Shown piece after piece: positions 44,301 to 49,981 of a stretch of DNA of 56,386 nt; position 1 is the first letter of the stretch, and the number at the start of each line of letters is the position of its first letter. The position numbers and the translations under genes were made by a program. The stretch lies in the IMG/VR virus record IMGVR_UViG_3300017917_001175, positions 1 through 56,386 of that record; one strand, 5' to 3'. Source of the stretch: a virus. Under the pieces are notes generated by a model that did not search any database, was not told the DNA's origin, and saw nothing but the letters and a program-made list of their open reading frames with translations.

Positions 44301-44496
44301 CTTGTATAAAAATGTCGTCGCCGGTTGTCGATTTAGAATTTTTTCTTCCTATGTAACCGTTGATCTTTTTTACAGTGCCTGGCTGTATTAGCTGGTCGAT
44401 AGTAGCTTGTAAGAATTTCTTATTAGAATCAGTTCTAAAATATCTTGGTAGTAGTTCTGAACTAAGTGATTTTCTTTTGCCTTTTTTATCAGCCAT
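29392..44496 (-). CDS. Giant virion protein in the gp7-gp10 position (5034 residues)
   Basis: This single uninterrupted reading frame lies between gp6 and the fibres, where T4 has genes 7 to 10. Parts seen: a cupredoxin-like segment (about 175-255; IKLYRGQTYRFTV); at least five short modules of the pattern W-x5-Y-x2-G/D-D-x-V-x(5-6)-Y-x-A/C near 1420, 1550, 1725, 2215 and 4870, like carbohydrate-binding modules; six or more FG-GAP-like propeller repeats (about 2120-2760; ERFGQSLVFG, QFGYSLAIS, QILVGAPYAL); GxGY repeats (about 3150-3180 and 3510-3570); and a coiled coil (about 4030-4150). It probably includes the wedge scaffold missing elsewhere (gp7), but no gp7 match was shown. Confidence 0.75.
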   Translation of the reverse strand: MADKKGKRKSLSSELLPRYFRTDSNKKFLQATIDQLIQPGTVKKINGYIGRKNSKSTTGDDIFIQAADSTRQNYQLDPSFIVKDDLGNTTFFKDYIDYINQLSVFGSNTQNHSRLNAQEFYSWDPHINWDKFVNFQNYYWLPYGPDVIRISGQQQNIVSEYSVEVQAEADNNVYVFSPDSLTQNPTIKLYRGQTYRFTVNSPGNPFSIKTKRTLGTFDRYATLGLINNGIESGVIEFTVPYSSPDVLYYVSEADVDLGGVLQVASIDDNTFLDIDKDIIGKKEYSLPNGTKLSNGMKVSFVGNVIPESYTVGQYYVEGVGTGIRLVNESILQLISPYTTSEAILFDNTPFDTMPWSDATSFAGSKDYIVINRAADDHNPWSRYNRWFHKDVIEESAKFNGKIADIDQTSRAVRPIIEFDANIRLFNFGTSAIADVDVIDDYTVDVMSNIEGQLGYNVDGIDLAQGQRVLFTADTDVRVKNRIYKVEFLTLDGIRQIHLVDQGEPITDQVVLVRQGIKNQGLMYWYNGASWLAAQQKVKLNQPPLFDVVDENNISYGNKDTYDGSTFAGTKLFSYKVGTGVSDTVLGFPLSYKNISNVGDIVFNFDLATDTFQYKSTSSIVTGNVNVGYLEKTLPNGEKEYVDGWKISEATTIQAAIRIYKDSGKVNNFDIDIFENVNDLNDLIVKVYVNGIWLPTSKWNVVTTGYYKTVVLNEDISLSDILTIKAFAKQPINDNGFYEIPLNLQNNPLNAEIGDFTLGEVIDHVGSIVENLTSFTGTFPGSSNLRDIGKTTEYGTRFVQHSGPLSLSLYHITSENNNIVRAIEKARDDYNKFKRTFITVAENLGVEADPVKQVNLIMQEIAKDKPKTFPYYFSDMVPCTGGIRSDLTVIDFRTKTYPLTGTFNLDELSNKAALVYLNGEQLIYKKDYTFNDQGFVVVSAEIQNGDTITIYEFENTNGCFVPPTPTKLGIWPKYEPKVFVDTTLVNPKTMIQGHDGSLTLAYGDYRDDLILELEKRIYNNIKVSYNPSIFDIDDIVPSYNNSTPYSLKEFNEVLSISFYSWSNIVDKDFTTPIGYDNENPLTFNYREFSTPDGKSPLPGYWRGVYKWMLGTDRPNLCPWEMLGFTEEPTWWTEVYGPAPYTRDNLVMWNDIADGIVREPGLPPVVKEKYIRSYIKKAIPVDESGNVISPLSSGLASGVVTSSIANDYIFGDVSPVENAWRRSSYYPFSVLIASMLLQPAKTFGTLLDRSRIIRNKAGQLVYKDTGLRIKPKDVVLPSIYSSTKNTKTSGIINYIVDYIQSDNQRSYSEYDYDLKNISAVISHRIGGFTSKEKFKLLLDSKTPLTSGSVFVPQEDYEIILNSSSPVKKITYSGVIVTKVNDGFVVKGYSRTQPYFKSYSYTRTGNLINVGGISEAFSQWSERSQYAAGKVVFYANRYYRAKVLHTTTSVFDPNFYTLLPSLPVVGGVDAYIRQGWDKSDVTTVPYGTKFRTVQDVVDFLLGYGEWLKDQGFIFEEYNTSLEAVTNWETSAKEFMFWTTQNWSSGQDKWEEWLPNVETPVGAIVRYNGEYYRALRTSEPSLTFLESDFVKLDGLSTVGSAVISLSPSASKLTFSTPLCVVDDIRNPFNGYEIFKVDGTPIQPNFLNNYREENEVSYTPVDDAIYGATFYLVQKEQVVVLKNTTLFNDTIYNPQSGYRQERIKVSGYVSSDWKGDFNIPGFIFDQAKIQEWEPWNDYALGDIVKYKQFYYTAKTSLAGTEKFVDTDWVRLEQKPTSQMLPNWSYKASQFTDFYSLDSDNFDADQQAVAQHLIGYQKRQYLSNIIQDDVSEFKFYQGMIVEKGTQNVLNKLFDVLSADGQESIKFYEEWAVRVGQYGANAAFENIEIVLDEAEFKNNPQGFELVKEADTSKADFIIRKTPNDIYVTPIGYNSNPWPVVKNYIPYLRTPGYVRSSEVKYTLKEFDDVLIKNISDFLDGDHVWVGFEGREWNVYRFSNLKVKVLNVEYANKELTITLSKNSPVEVGQIIGIDHVEAIKGFYKVKSVNLKTIVVDTTVSKYTFTSKDKENINLAYFVTSRAPSIDSADTVIPEVLNQGELLWTDDNGSGKWATWEYNPAYHIDEVINTAPKDGLGYGRRILLNSQGNLSAVSTNFGDIIIYDKAGYAQPWIQRQTITAPFISKDEGNSNPTPKEFTGDVIAISEDGQWLASGTPRASKVCSKYKYSWSNSTNYSVDDIVVKNSKYYKAKLNSGPGVSNVGAKDPAVITLTFNGVSGTNISGNGAGATFNVLAENSDYTVTVINAGVGYAIGDEIRVLGSSLGGTAPANNLIIKVASISGVSSVGPITSVTVSGNAVVYWEETPYIPVDPTGINSNLYDPIEDVGEQGVVSIYRKDSSNIFSLVETILSPEPALGERFGQSLVFGKDTLFVGAIGVPGSANDTGKVYRLTYQTIVRASTSYNPVGSSGTTIVLSSTTGIEPGMFVRGQGFSSNQYVAQVNSANNSIVLSAAPDSQPSGILEFIVTTWRYDLTNTLAPTVVAKSQFGKSMVMSANYSKLVISAPALDTNGKVFVYSQANNGSYTLAQTIDGADPQFGYSLAISDAGEYLAISSIYADGEKIDQGSVNVYQYNGTSYQFYQTLLNKDPETAELFGTKVEFMNDFQTIVVYSQGSDSFIQTLFDAGSTTFDNDLTKLLDKAEDSGRIDIYDRYSTKWIFSESLLNGGDITTGYSTGLAVGNDQILVGAPYALDQGVRSGRVHEYKKRIGVTSWSIKHQESNRVDLKSVKRAFLYNKVTNKLITYLDVVDPTQGKIPGPADQEIKYKTFYDPAVYSSGTDQVNVDPGMAWSKPQVGTLWWDLRTTKFFDSHDTDLVYRNSTWNTMYPGATVDVYEWVESSLLPDQWNALADTEEGIAQGISGTSLYGNNVYGLVRKYDNISKSFKNTYYYWVKNKRTVPNNPNRTISAQDVIDLIENPRGYGYRYLALTGSNSFSLVNVKPLLEDKNVVLSIEYWINSKTDKSVHSQWKIISNNTQTDIPDFIEQKWFDSLCGKDSAGRLVPDPALAPKLKYGIEARPRQGMFVNRFEALKQVIEQVNRVLINELIVENRDISNIDVFEQEPSIITGLYDSTVDTDEELRFANIGTYEKPLVTPVIVDGRIVDLTIVQRGSGYLVAPYFTITGTGTGAKVRAVINNRGEITGATVIDPGYGYDANTIVTVRNYSVLVHSDSVAQGNWSIYAYEPTTQVWSRIQSQAYDVRKYWSYVDWYATGYNEFTSIDYSVNSFVDLNSLESKVGQLVKIRTTNLGTWVLLRKYADSSSVDWTQSYEVVGREKGTIQFSDNLYNFSNSEYGFDASLYDAGIFDNSASIELRIILNSLKQDILIDSLKQDYLNLFFSSVRYVFSEQNYVDWIFKTSFVKATHNVGNLKQKVTYNNDNLSNFEDYINEVKPYRTQVREYVSVYDKLDNSPVSTTDFDLMPVFENDKILPINTTVSNGLIQADNNKILEYPWKHWYDNIGYSVLSIEVTDGGVGYKSEPVVRVVSDTGAGAVARAFITNGRVARIIVISQGSRYLAAPQIVLEGGLVDGGTPGKAIAIIGNGKVRSNTVKIKFDRITQKYFINRLEETQTFTGTGSRLQFPLTWAPDVKIGKSSVTINGVEALRANYKLAIAKTTTKGYTSYYGTITFDVAPANGSTIVVNYIKDWSLLNAADRIQYYYDPATGELGKDLAQLMTGVDYGGVNINGLGFDVGSGWGSVGYYSDRWDSFDGTFDDYIVTVAANTHSFVIPYVPESGTKMNVYHISRNVETFNGDGFTKIYNFNINNVYPPVVTVSTVKSFNSTSSPNVLGSDVIALTNVTGVAVGDIVTITEPNGTVTNTIQSGNLVTLSSSQGLVIDEQIRIKGTSFGGLEAGTYYVRSISGNNITVGLTPGGPAVPVTTASGSMTFTTVNTFALNTKVVSINTNTNQITLDQIVYKAIKAGATATFSRVLVDPTDCQINPNGTVFLNEAIPVGNTLTITAYFDPIRLDDENYNVTGVAVQTLNTKESELAVIISQYAVLLDEKAVIESTLETLNDELFDFQSELNALNIVLAGLTPSDPLYAPTVSQINVLTNTSIPNKQAEIAQQEQDLDDKDQEIADNLTDKAAKELEVQAAQAVVDSLPPVLNDTAIMQTPVSNGIPDSQIDPTYKTFTIPNTYQVDAGDQFIWRKSTSDGSISPQEDDYDTALSGGNLAYSSATGLAADDILVDGDGFVTPTSSPATEEVVPGQVVDAVAIKVYDRLSTGGASLKVDSYVADGVTTDFLITQQPNTPTAVIVKTTEGVRDPNTGELSNESIISTLGIDYVVDYPNRLIKFLTAPSSGKVVSVFSFGFNGSGVLDLDYFVGDGVQTEFVTRAPWVQPVNYLVYVNGLPAEPGTPGIFKTDSSYDSPNRVGLYFSVPPSNGAIINYVIVSGTEQSYSLTKTERFQGNGSNLYDLEYIVGDSLPTESNMIVRVGQQILRGPNNSYFKITGTRVNYNIDPAKFLPYSLSSDEVFVYAGGDLLRTGIDYTIDISGVTVKITQSIRQKYLNQELVVSVRKDAEYSYISGTTPKIEFSRAYTLADQIEVISSYKHDILDVQRTAVNVSSNLVITPDTPEYYTYRGISGGVIVLDRPVLDDNYVLVTKNGKLLTPSVDYKLNEDKSSIKLSAYPETADEFGIITFGGKPLGQGVSYMQFKDMLNRVHYKRLNANKQTKLVKALNYTDTTIEVEDATNFDLPSIQNNKPGIIEIRGERIEYFTKNGNILGQLRRGTLGTGVPERHPAGSFVQDIGASETIPYTETTIVEQIKSDGTNIVPLTFIPMDPATGVDPATNWTYTQGFTSTIPAGYRQANDIEVFVGGYTTLSWESNVDYKVDDIVEIGSYTYRCVADHTSTTSFENDKANWVFFIGNIRLKKKPYMVHVNNYPDSPEGDVQMDAEFAVDAVNKQLRLTNRLEFGTRVTVVKRTGVAWDGDVNILDDNSKIANFLKAAPGVWYTSIGKYENIGQAPGTFDSTGNSFDSTGSTFDQG

Positions 44497-47400
44497 TGTT
44501 TACTCCATATGATGAACTTGTTGTGTTTTGTGAATCAATTACTGTAGATGCTTGAGTTGTTCCTGCAACTGATTTAATAGTTGTAGATGTTATTCCAGAA
44601 ATAATTTCAATGTCGTCAACCGTTGCACCATTAACAAATAGTTGGTCACTAGCTGATTTAATTTCAAATAAACTTCCAAATCCTAAACCTCCTAGTCTTG
44701 GAACAATTACAAAACTTGAAATGTCAGGACTTAACTGTGTCATAACGTAAGTTGATAATTCTGTAAAATAGAAAGTATCTCCAAAGTCCCAATTTTCTAA
44801 AGCAAAGAATTCTTCAATTGCTGTTAACACACGAGTTTTAATATCATTATCAGATACTACACGGTTAGCATTTTTAACAACTTTGAAACTTGCCTGTAAA
44901 TCTTGGCTTGCTGTTTGGCCGAACAATACCTTATAGTTTACTGGATGGTAAACAATTTCATCAGAAATTGCTTTGATTAAATTTAACTGTTGAGATACAA
45001 GATCGTACAATTCGCTTGAACTTGGAGGAAGAGGTTTATTAGTAATTGCCCCTGATAGCCACTGTCTAAATCTAGTGTCATATGTCTTAGTTAGCACATA
45101 CACATCGATGATGTTACTAACTCCGGGATCAATTCTTGATTCGTAGTCAGCATTATGTACATACTGAAACTTTATATTATCTCTACCAACAAATGCTTTA
45201 TAATCTAATGTTGGAACAAAAGGATCTTGTAACGTAGTATTAAGTTTAACTAATGTATCAATATCTACAAAATAGAAATATTGTCCATTTGTCCATTGTG
45301 TTAAAGGATAAGCATCTTGTTTTGTTTTTAATATTCTTACTTTAACATCTTCGTTAGAAACATAACGATAGTCTTCTTGTCCTTGACTAATTGTATATTT
45401 TTCTTGGATGATATATTTCTTTTGTAACTCAGTATTTGTAGTAGTAGCAAACACTGGAGGTGCTACAATGTTTAAGAATAGCTCAGGATTATCTACAACA
45501 CCGTTGTCATCAGAATCTGCAAAAGTTACAATTAACTTTTTAGTGTCTACATATCCATCAAGTCCTGTAAATTCTGAAGCAATATCCCAAGCCTGATCAA
45601 AAGTAAATGGCGCAACATCATCTGGTTTTGGGTTGACACTCAGTACTGAAATAGAATCTTTAATAATCGACGCAGTTTTGCTGTCATAAATCTTATTGCT
45701 TCTATCAAAATAGAATCTAACTTCTGTATCACTTTCAAATACATAACGCTGTACACGAGAAGTAACTGTGTAAAACTCGTTGTCTGTCGTAAACAACAAT
45801 AACCAGCTAGCATCTTGTTGCTGGTTTGACTGGTCGCCTTGCTTGCCTAAACTAAACTGACTCTTTGCATCAAGATTAATCTCAAACACAATTGACCAAA
45901 CTTGGTTAACAGCATCATATCTTAAACCAAATGGTTTGTTTGAAAAAATTAAATCGATCATTGTTGTTATGGTTGCGCTGTCAATCACAGTTCTCCATGC
46001 AGGAATAATTTGACTGATAATTGCGCTTGAAGGAACAACTCGATTTAAAGTAATTGGGCCAAAGCCTGTTTCTAAAACTCCGTCGCCTGCGGCAGTACCG
46101 TCGTTAACTACCGACACAACTTCTGCCCAAATGACTTTTGTTAACCCCACTTGTGTTGGGCTGTAATTAACTAATACGTTTCCGTTTAGTGTGTCAAAAT
46201 ATTTTTGTACTCCTAAAACAACTGGTGCTTCAAATCTAACTAGCGCACCATTACGGAAATATTTTAAGTCAGTGGCAGTATAAGACCCAACCTTATAAAC
46301 TGTGTTACCATCAGTTGATTGGACTGAGCCGGTTGAAGAGTTGCTGTCAGAGGTTACGTTAAACCAACGAATATCTAAACTTGCTGTTAAGAAGTTAACA
46401 AAATTGTCGTAATAGAAATTACGCAAATTAATATCTTTTAATATTTCAAAGATGTCGTTATAGATAACACCTTCGATGTCTGTTTTATTTTGATACGAAA
46501 ATCTAAATGTTGTTTCGTATTGTTCTTTGTAAAGCACACCATCGTCAGCGAATATTTGTGTTGAGCTATATTTGCCCGTTGGATCTGTTAGATCAAAATA
46601 TCTGCTAATTCCAGAACTTGTTCTATTAATTGCTTTAATTTTTGCAATTTGTGTACTAGCACTAAGAGGACTAATGTTATAGTCTTCGCCAGTAATCATT
46701 CTATTTTGTGTGTAGTATGTTGCTGGTGCATTAGCTTTAATGTTGTCGTTTGATTCAGTTACAGATGCATTTGAAACACTTGATGCAAGACTTAGTGTAA
46801 CTGTCATTGTTTCTTGCTGGCCAGTGTTTGAAGTATATGGGAAAGTGATACTTACGTTTCTAATATCTTGTGTATTAATTGTGTAAGATAAACCATTTGA
46901 AACTCTGTAGTATGCTCTAAAAGTACCTAATGGCAAATTACCAAAGGTACCGTCACTGAATTGTAAACTTATTGCATCGCCAGCTCTTGTTATAACTGAA
47001 TAAATGTTTCGAATGTCTTTGTTAAGACTGTTGTAGATAATGTTGTTAGCTTCAAGGTTTGATACCTTTTCCCAAGCTTCTGACTCTGCACCAGCACTGT
47101 TAAGTTTGTATAACCAAACATCATCATTGTTAATATTTTCTGCATCAATGTCAACAGATTCGTTATTACTTGGCTGTGCAATTGAGAATGTACCTGAGTT
47201 TAAAGTACCCTCAACGAATCTCATAAAGAAACCTGATCCTGCACTGCTCGGGCCTCGGCCGTCATCTTTATAGATACAAGAAATTGGATTACCGGCTTTT
47301 GGAGGCTCTTCGTAAATGTATGACTGTCCTTTGAATGTTGTTGAAACAACTTCAAAGCTCATGTTACGTCCTGCTACAGTCTTAGTAAATGTAAACACAG

Positions 47401-47989
47401 GCACGCCGGTTAAGGCGCTTTGTAATCTATACTGTTCTGTTGGAATACTATAAATTTCAGCTTTGTCAGCTGGATTACCAAACTGCTGTGTCTTTGCCAT
47501 TGCGGCGTTCATTACTTTAATGAACTGGTCGTACCAGTTTGGGTTGCTAGGGTCGTTCCAAACTACTGTTTGATTTGCAAGGTTTCTTCCATTGCTATCA
47601 AGTATATTTTCAGTAGTTTGTACAGTCGTAAACTTTAATAATCCGCTAGCACTCACGCATCTTTTTGCGTTATAGGACAACATACGTGCTAAACGTAATA
47701 CACTTTCACGGCGTTCTGCTAATTCTAAAAAGTTATCACGAGCATTTAAATCAACACGGAACGCAATACTTTGCCCTAGAAAAGCAATAAGATCAATGAG
47801 AGCAAGGTATTCACTAGACTCAATATAGTCGTTGTAATCTTCTGGATAGTTTTGACGAATATAGTCAATCATTGTGCGACGTAAATTTTCAAAGTCATAG
47901 CTTTGAAAGTCTGCGTTGCGAAAACTTTGATATATCTTTTTCCAGTCTTCTGTGACTAAGAGTTTATTTTGTCTAGTAGTTACGCTCAT
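44489..47989 (-). CDS. 6: Baseplate wedge protein gp6
   Basis: The protein has 1166 residues, against about 660 in T4. The N-terminal segment FENLRRTMIDYIRQNYPEDY, then YLALIDLIAFLGQSIAFRVD and RRESVLRLARMLSYN, is the conserved gp6 start. The C-terminal domain (DLQASFKVVKNANRV, VLTAIEEFFALENWDFGD) matches the gp6/baseplate-J-type end. The extra length lies in the middle (about 300-950) and includes beta-rich inserts. gp6 joins neighbouring wedges and forms the baseplate core with gp53 and gp7. Its stop overlaps the start of the giant protein by eight bases. Confidence 0.88.
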   Translation of the reverse strand: MSVTTRQNKLLVTEDWKKIYQSFRNADFQSYDFENLRRTMIDYIRQNYPEDYNDYIESSEYLALIDLIAFLGQSIAFRVDLNARDNFLELAERRESVLRLARMLSYNAKRCVSASGLLKFTTVQTTENILDSNGRNLANQTVVWNDPSNPNWYDQFIKVMNAAMAKTQQFGNPADKAEIYSIPTEQYRLQSALTGVPVFTFTKTVAGRNMSFEVVSTTFKGQSYIYEEPPKAGNPISCIYKDDGRGPSSAGSGFFMRFVEGTLNSGTFSIAQPSNNESVDIDAENINNDDVWLYKLNSAGAESEAWEKVSNLEANNIIYNSLNKDIRNIYSVITRAGDAISLQFSDGTFGNLPLGTFRAYYRVSNGLSYTINTQDIRNVSITFPYTSNTGQQETMTVTLSLASSVSNASVTESNDNIKANAPATYYTQNRMITGEDYNISPLSASTQIAKIKAINRTSSGISRYFDLTDPTGKYSSTQIFADDGVLYKEQYETTFRFSYQNKTDIEGVIYNDIFEILKDINLRNFYYDNFVNFLTASLDIRWFNVTSDSNSSTGSVQSTDGNTVYKVGSYTATDLKYFRNGALVRFEAPVVLGVQKYFDTLNGNVLVNYSPTQVGLTKVIWAEVVSVVNDGTAAGDGVLETGFGPITLNRVVPSSAIISQIIPAWRTVIDSATITTMIDLIFSNKPFGLRYDAVNQVWSIVFEINLDAKSQFSLGKQGDQSNQQQDASWLLLFTTDNEFYTVTSRVQRYVFESDTEVRFYFDRSNKIYDSKTASIIKDSISVLSVNPKPDDVAPFTFDQAWDIASEFTGLDGYVDTKKLIVTFADSDDNGVVDNPELFLNIVAPPVFATTTNTELQKKYIIQEKYTISQGQEDYRYVSNEDVKVRILKTKQDAYPLTQWTNGQYFYFVDIDTLVKLNTTLQDPFVPTLDYKAFVGRDNIKFQYVHNADYESRIDPGVSNIIDVYVLTKTYDTRFRQWLSGAITNKPLPPSSSELYDLVSQQLNLIKAISDEIVYHPVNYKVLFGQTASQDLQASFKVVKNANRVVSDNDIKTRVLTAIEEFFALENWDFGDTFYFTELSTYVMTQLSPDISSFVIVPRLGGLGFGSLFEIKSASDQLFVNGATVDDIEIISGITSTTIKSVAGTTQASTVIDSQNTTSSSYGVNNG

Positions 47990-48007
47990 GATTTGTCCTT
48001 ATAACGA

Positions 48008-48015
48008 TATTTATC
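48008..48015 (-). promoter_or_regulatory. T4-late-like promoter GATAAATA in a small palindrome
   Basis: On the minus strand GATAAATA lies 18 bases upstream of the gp6 ATG, in a 47-base gap. The octamer sits within an inverted repeat (ACGATA, two bases, TATCGT; 48004-48017). Consistent with a gp55-dependent late promoter for gp6 and the giant gene. Confidence 0.6.
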
Positions 48016-48036
48016 GTATAAAATTATCTGCGTAGT

Positions 48037-48483
48037 TTATCCTAGCAATAGCAATCCGTTATTTTGATCAAAGCGGATCTGCATACTTTGGCTGATATTA
48101 TAAGGCAAATAAGTTAGCATACACTCTAACTGTAATCCACTTTCATATTGAGTTACAGTCACTTGGCTTGCAGAAACTCTTGGGTCATAGTTTATAATTT
48201 CGTTAACATTATTCAATATAGCTTGTTTAAGATCTTCAGTTAATGGCTCAAATAATAGATCCCAAATAATGGTGCCAAACTCTGGATTCATTAAACGTTC
48301 GCCTTGACGTGTATAAAAATGATTCAGTATATCCTGCTGTATCAATTGGAAATCATATAAGGCAAAATTTTCTGTATTTGCACTTACTGTACTAAATCCT
48401 TTGTACATTTTAGGAACAATTTTATCCTGTCTTAGAGCAGGATTTAAAACTATTTTATCGTATAAGTTTGAGTTGGATGCCAT
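48037..48483 (-). CDS. 25: Baseplate wedge protein gp25
   Basis: The protein has 148 residues, close to the T4 length of 132. The conserved segment FYTRQGERLMNPEFGTIIWD, then LLFEPLTEDLKQAIL, is the gp25/GpW signature shared by contractile injection systems (for example TssE in type VI secretion). A Pro-Arg pair (DPRVSASQ) near residue 100 fits the conserved core motif. It initiates sheath assembly on the baseplate. It lies between the gp5-like and gp6 genes. Confidence 0.92.
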   Translation of the reverse strand: MASNSNLYDKIVLNPALRQDKIVPKMYKGFSTVSANTENFALYDFQLIQQDILNHFYTRQGERLMNPEFGTIIWDLLFEPLTEDLKQAILNNVNEIINYDPRVSASQVTVTQYESGLQLECMLTYLPYNISQSMQIRFDQNNGLLLLG

Positions 48484-48484
48484 G

Positions 48485-49981
48485 TTATTCTCCCTCGTTT
48501 ACAGAAGTTGCTCCAGGAGGAAGTACCTTACTAAATGTATCTATCTTTGTTGAGTACTCTTTCCATGCAGTAGGAACTGCTATAACTGCACCTGTTTCTC
48601 TATCTGTTTTTACTGCCATAAAATTCATTGGATCTAAATTTTCGTGATGTGGCCAAGGCTCGTGTGTTGGAACACGTAGCATAATTGACGATTCGGTGCC
48701 GCCGGTCTCTGTAGGATTATCAAACACAGATAATGCTGTTGCGGCAACTGCTTTTTGGTCACTGTTCATGTAAATTTTTCCAGCTGTTTCTCTATGTGTT
48801 GTGCCGCTGTTAATATGAGAATTTGCTAGACTTGTTATTTTTGTATCAGCGCCTGATAGTAATTCTAAATCAGCACCTGACTCTTGATGCAGTTTTCCAC
48901 CTGCTTTAACATTAAAATTTCTGCCAGCTTCTAAATTAATATCCCTATCTGCTTTTATGTTGAGGTCATTTTTTGTATGGATACTAACACTATCCTCAGC
49001 ATAGATATCTATCTTACCGTTACTGGTTAATTCGATCCAAGTTGTACCTTTTGCATTTCCAATGTAGATTAAATCTTCACTGTTATGTAAAAGTATTTGG
49101 TGTCCAGTTCTAGTACGTAATCTTATTAGTTCGTTATGCGGTAATGTTACATCGCCATCTGTTTCACCGTTTTCAACACTAGCATATTCTGGAGGGCCTT
49201 CGCCGGCAGGTGTCTTGCGAAGAAATTTATCATCACCGTCATCCATTACAAAGGTAGCGCCGCCTAATCTGCTGACAAAAGTTGTAACAAAATTATCAGC
49301 GTTACCAACTTTACCTTTCTTAGCGCCTGGCTGTTTATCTACGGGGCCAGGTGTTGATATACCAAAAACTGCACTTGGAGCTTCTCGTCTAGCAGAGCTA
49401 GTTGTTATTCCTCGAATGTCATCTTTGTCAAGGCCTTGCTCATCTAAAACTTTTGCAAAAGGATGTTCGGGTTTTTTTGCTTTAGTTGGATCAGCTATTG
49501 TATTATTAACTTGTCTGTTGTACTCGGCAACAGGTCTACGCTCGCCGCCAGTACTGTCAACAACTTCTTTTGTTGCGGCAATGCCCGGCACCATAAAGTT
49601 CATTGATTCGTCTGGAACACATCCAATCCAGTAACCGTACTTTTCGTTGCCGTCAATAAAAACAACAATAACTGTAGTTCCTATATCGGGCGGAACCATC
49701 CACATGCCGTAACTTTTCTGAGTGTTATCATAATCATCAACATCTGCAACATAGTCAACACTTGTTGAACCATAAAAAGGTGTCATGTATTTTACAGGTA
49801 TAGACTGACCGATAACATCCATGTTACCAGACTCTCGATATAGCTTTACATAGAAGACTCCCATGTTAGTTGGGTCTAGTAAACCAGTAACCTTACCTAA
49901 GTAGATGCCTGGTTTAACCGTCTGCGTTGAATCAAACGATTTAATATGATCTACTGTACTAAACTTGTTATAGTCTGTCAT
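48485..49981 (-). CDS. 5: Baseplate hub spike, gp5-like, without lysozyme domain
   Basis: The protein has 498 residues. The N-terminal OB-fold (GKVTGLLDPTNMGVFYVKLY, then GYWIGCVPDE) and the C-terminal beta-helix with repeated 8-residue units (WIELTSNGKIDIYAEDSVSI, then NIKADRDINLEAGRNFNVKA) are as in T4 gp5. The T4 lysozyme domain that should lie between them is absent. Instead there is a Pro/Lys-rich linker with GITTSSARREAPSAVFG and a GGATFVMDDGDD strand, a pattern seen in marine T4-like gp5. It forms the trimeric needle that pierces the outer membrane. Confidence 0.85.
   Translation of the reverse strand: MTDYNKFSTVDHIKSFDSTQTVKPGIYLGKVTGLLDPTNMGVFYVKLYRESGNMDVIGQSIPVKYMTPFYGSTSVDYVADVDDYDNTQKSYGMWMVPPDIGTTVIVVFIDGNEKYGYWIGCVPDESMNFMVPGIAATKEVVDSTGGERRPVAEYNRQVNNTIADPTKAKKPEHPFAKVLDEQGLDKDDIRGITTSSARREAPSAVFGISTPGPVDKQPGAKKGKVGNADNFVTTFVSRLGGATFVMDDGDDKFLRKTPAGEGPPEYASVENGETDGDVTLPHNELIRLRTRTGHQILLHNSEDLIYIGNAKGTTWIELTSNGKIDIYAEDSVSIHTKNDLNIKADRDINLEAGRNFNVKAGGKLHQESGADLELLSGADTKITSLANSHINSGTTHRETAGKIYMNSDQKAVAATALSVFDNPTETGGTESSIMLRVPTHEPWPHHENLDPMNFMAVKTDRETGAVIAVPTAWKEYSTKIDTFSKVLPPGATSVNEGE

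Noticed and set aside
29392-44496. The giant reading frame as an assembly or frameshift fusion of several genes
   Set aside because: The frame is uninterrupted, there is no internal stop, and no late-type promoter or intergenic gap was noticed inside it. Different domains follow each other in one frame, which an error would not produce. A fusion in evolution remains possible.
49215-49634. A 139-codon plus-strand open frame within the gp5-like gene
   Set aside because: It is antisense to a well-supported structural gene and lacks a ribosome binding site and recognisable protein features.
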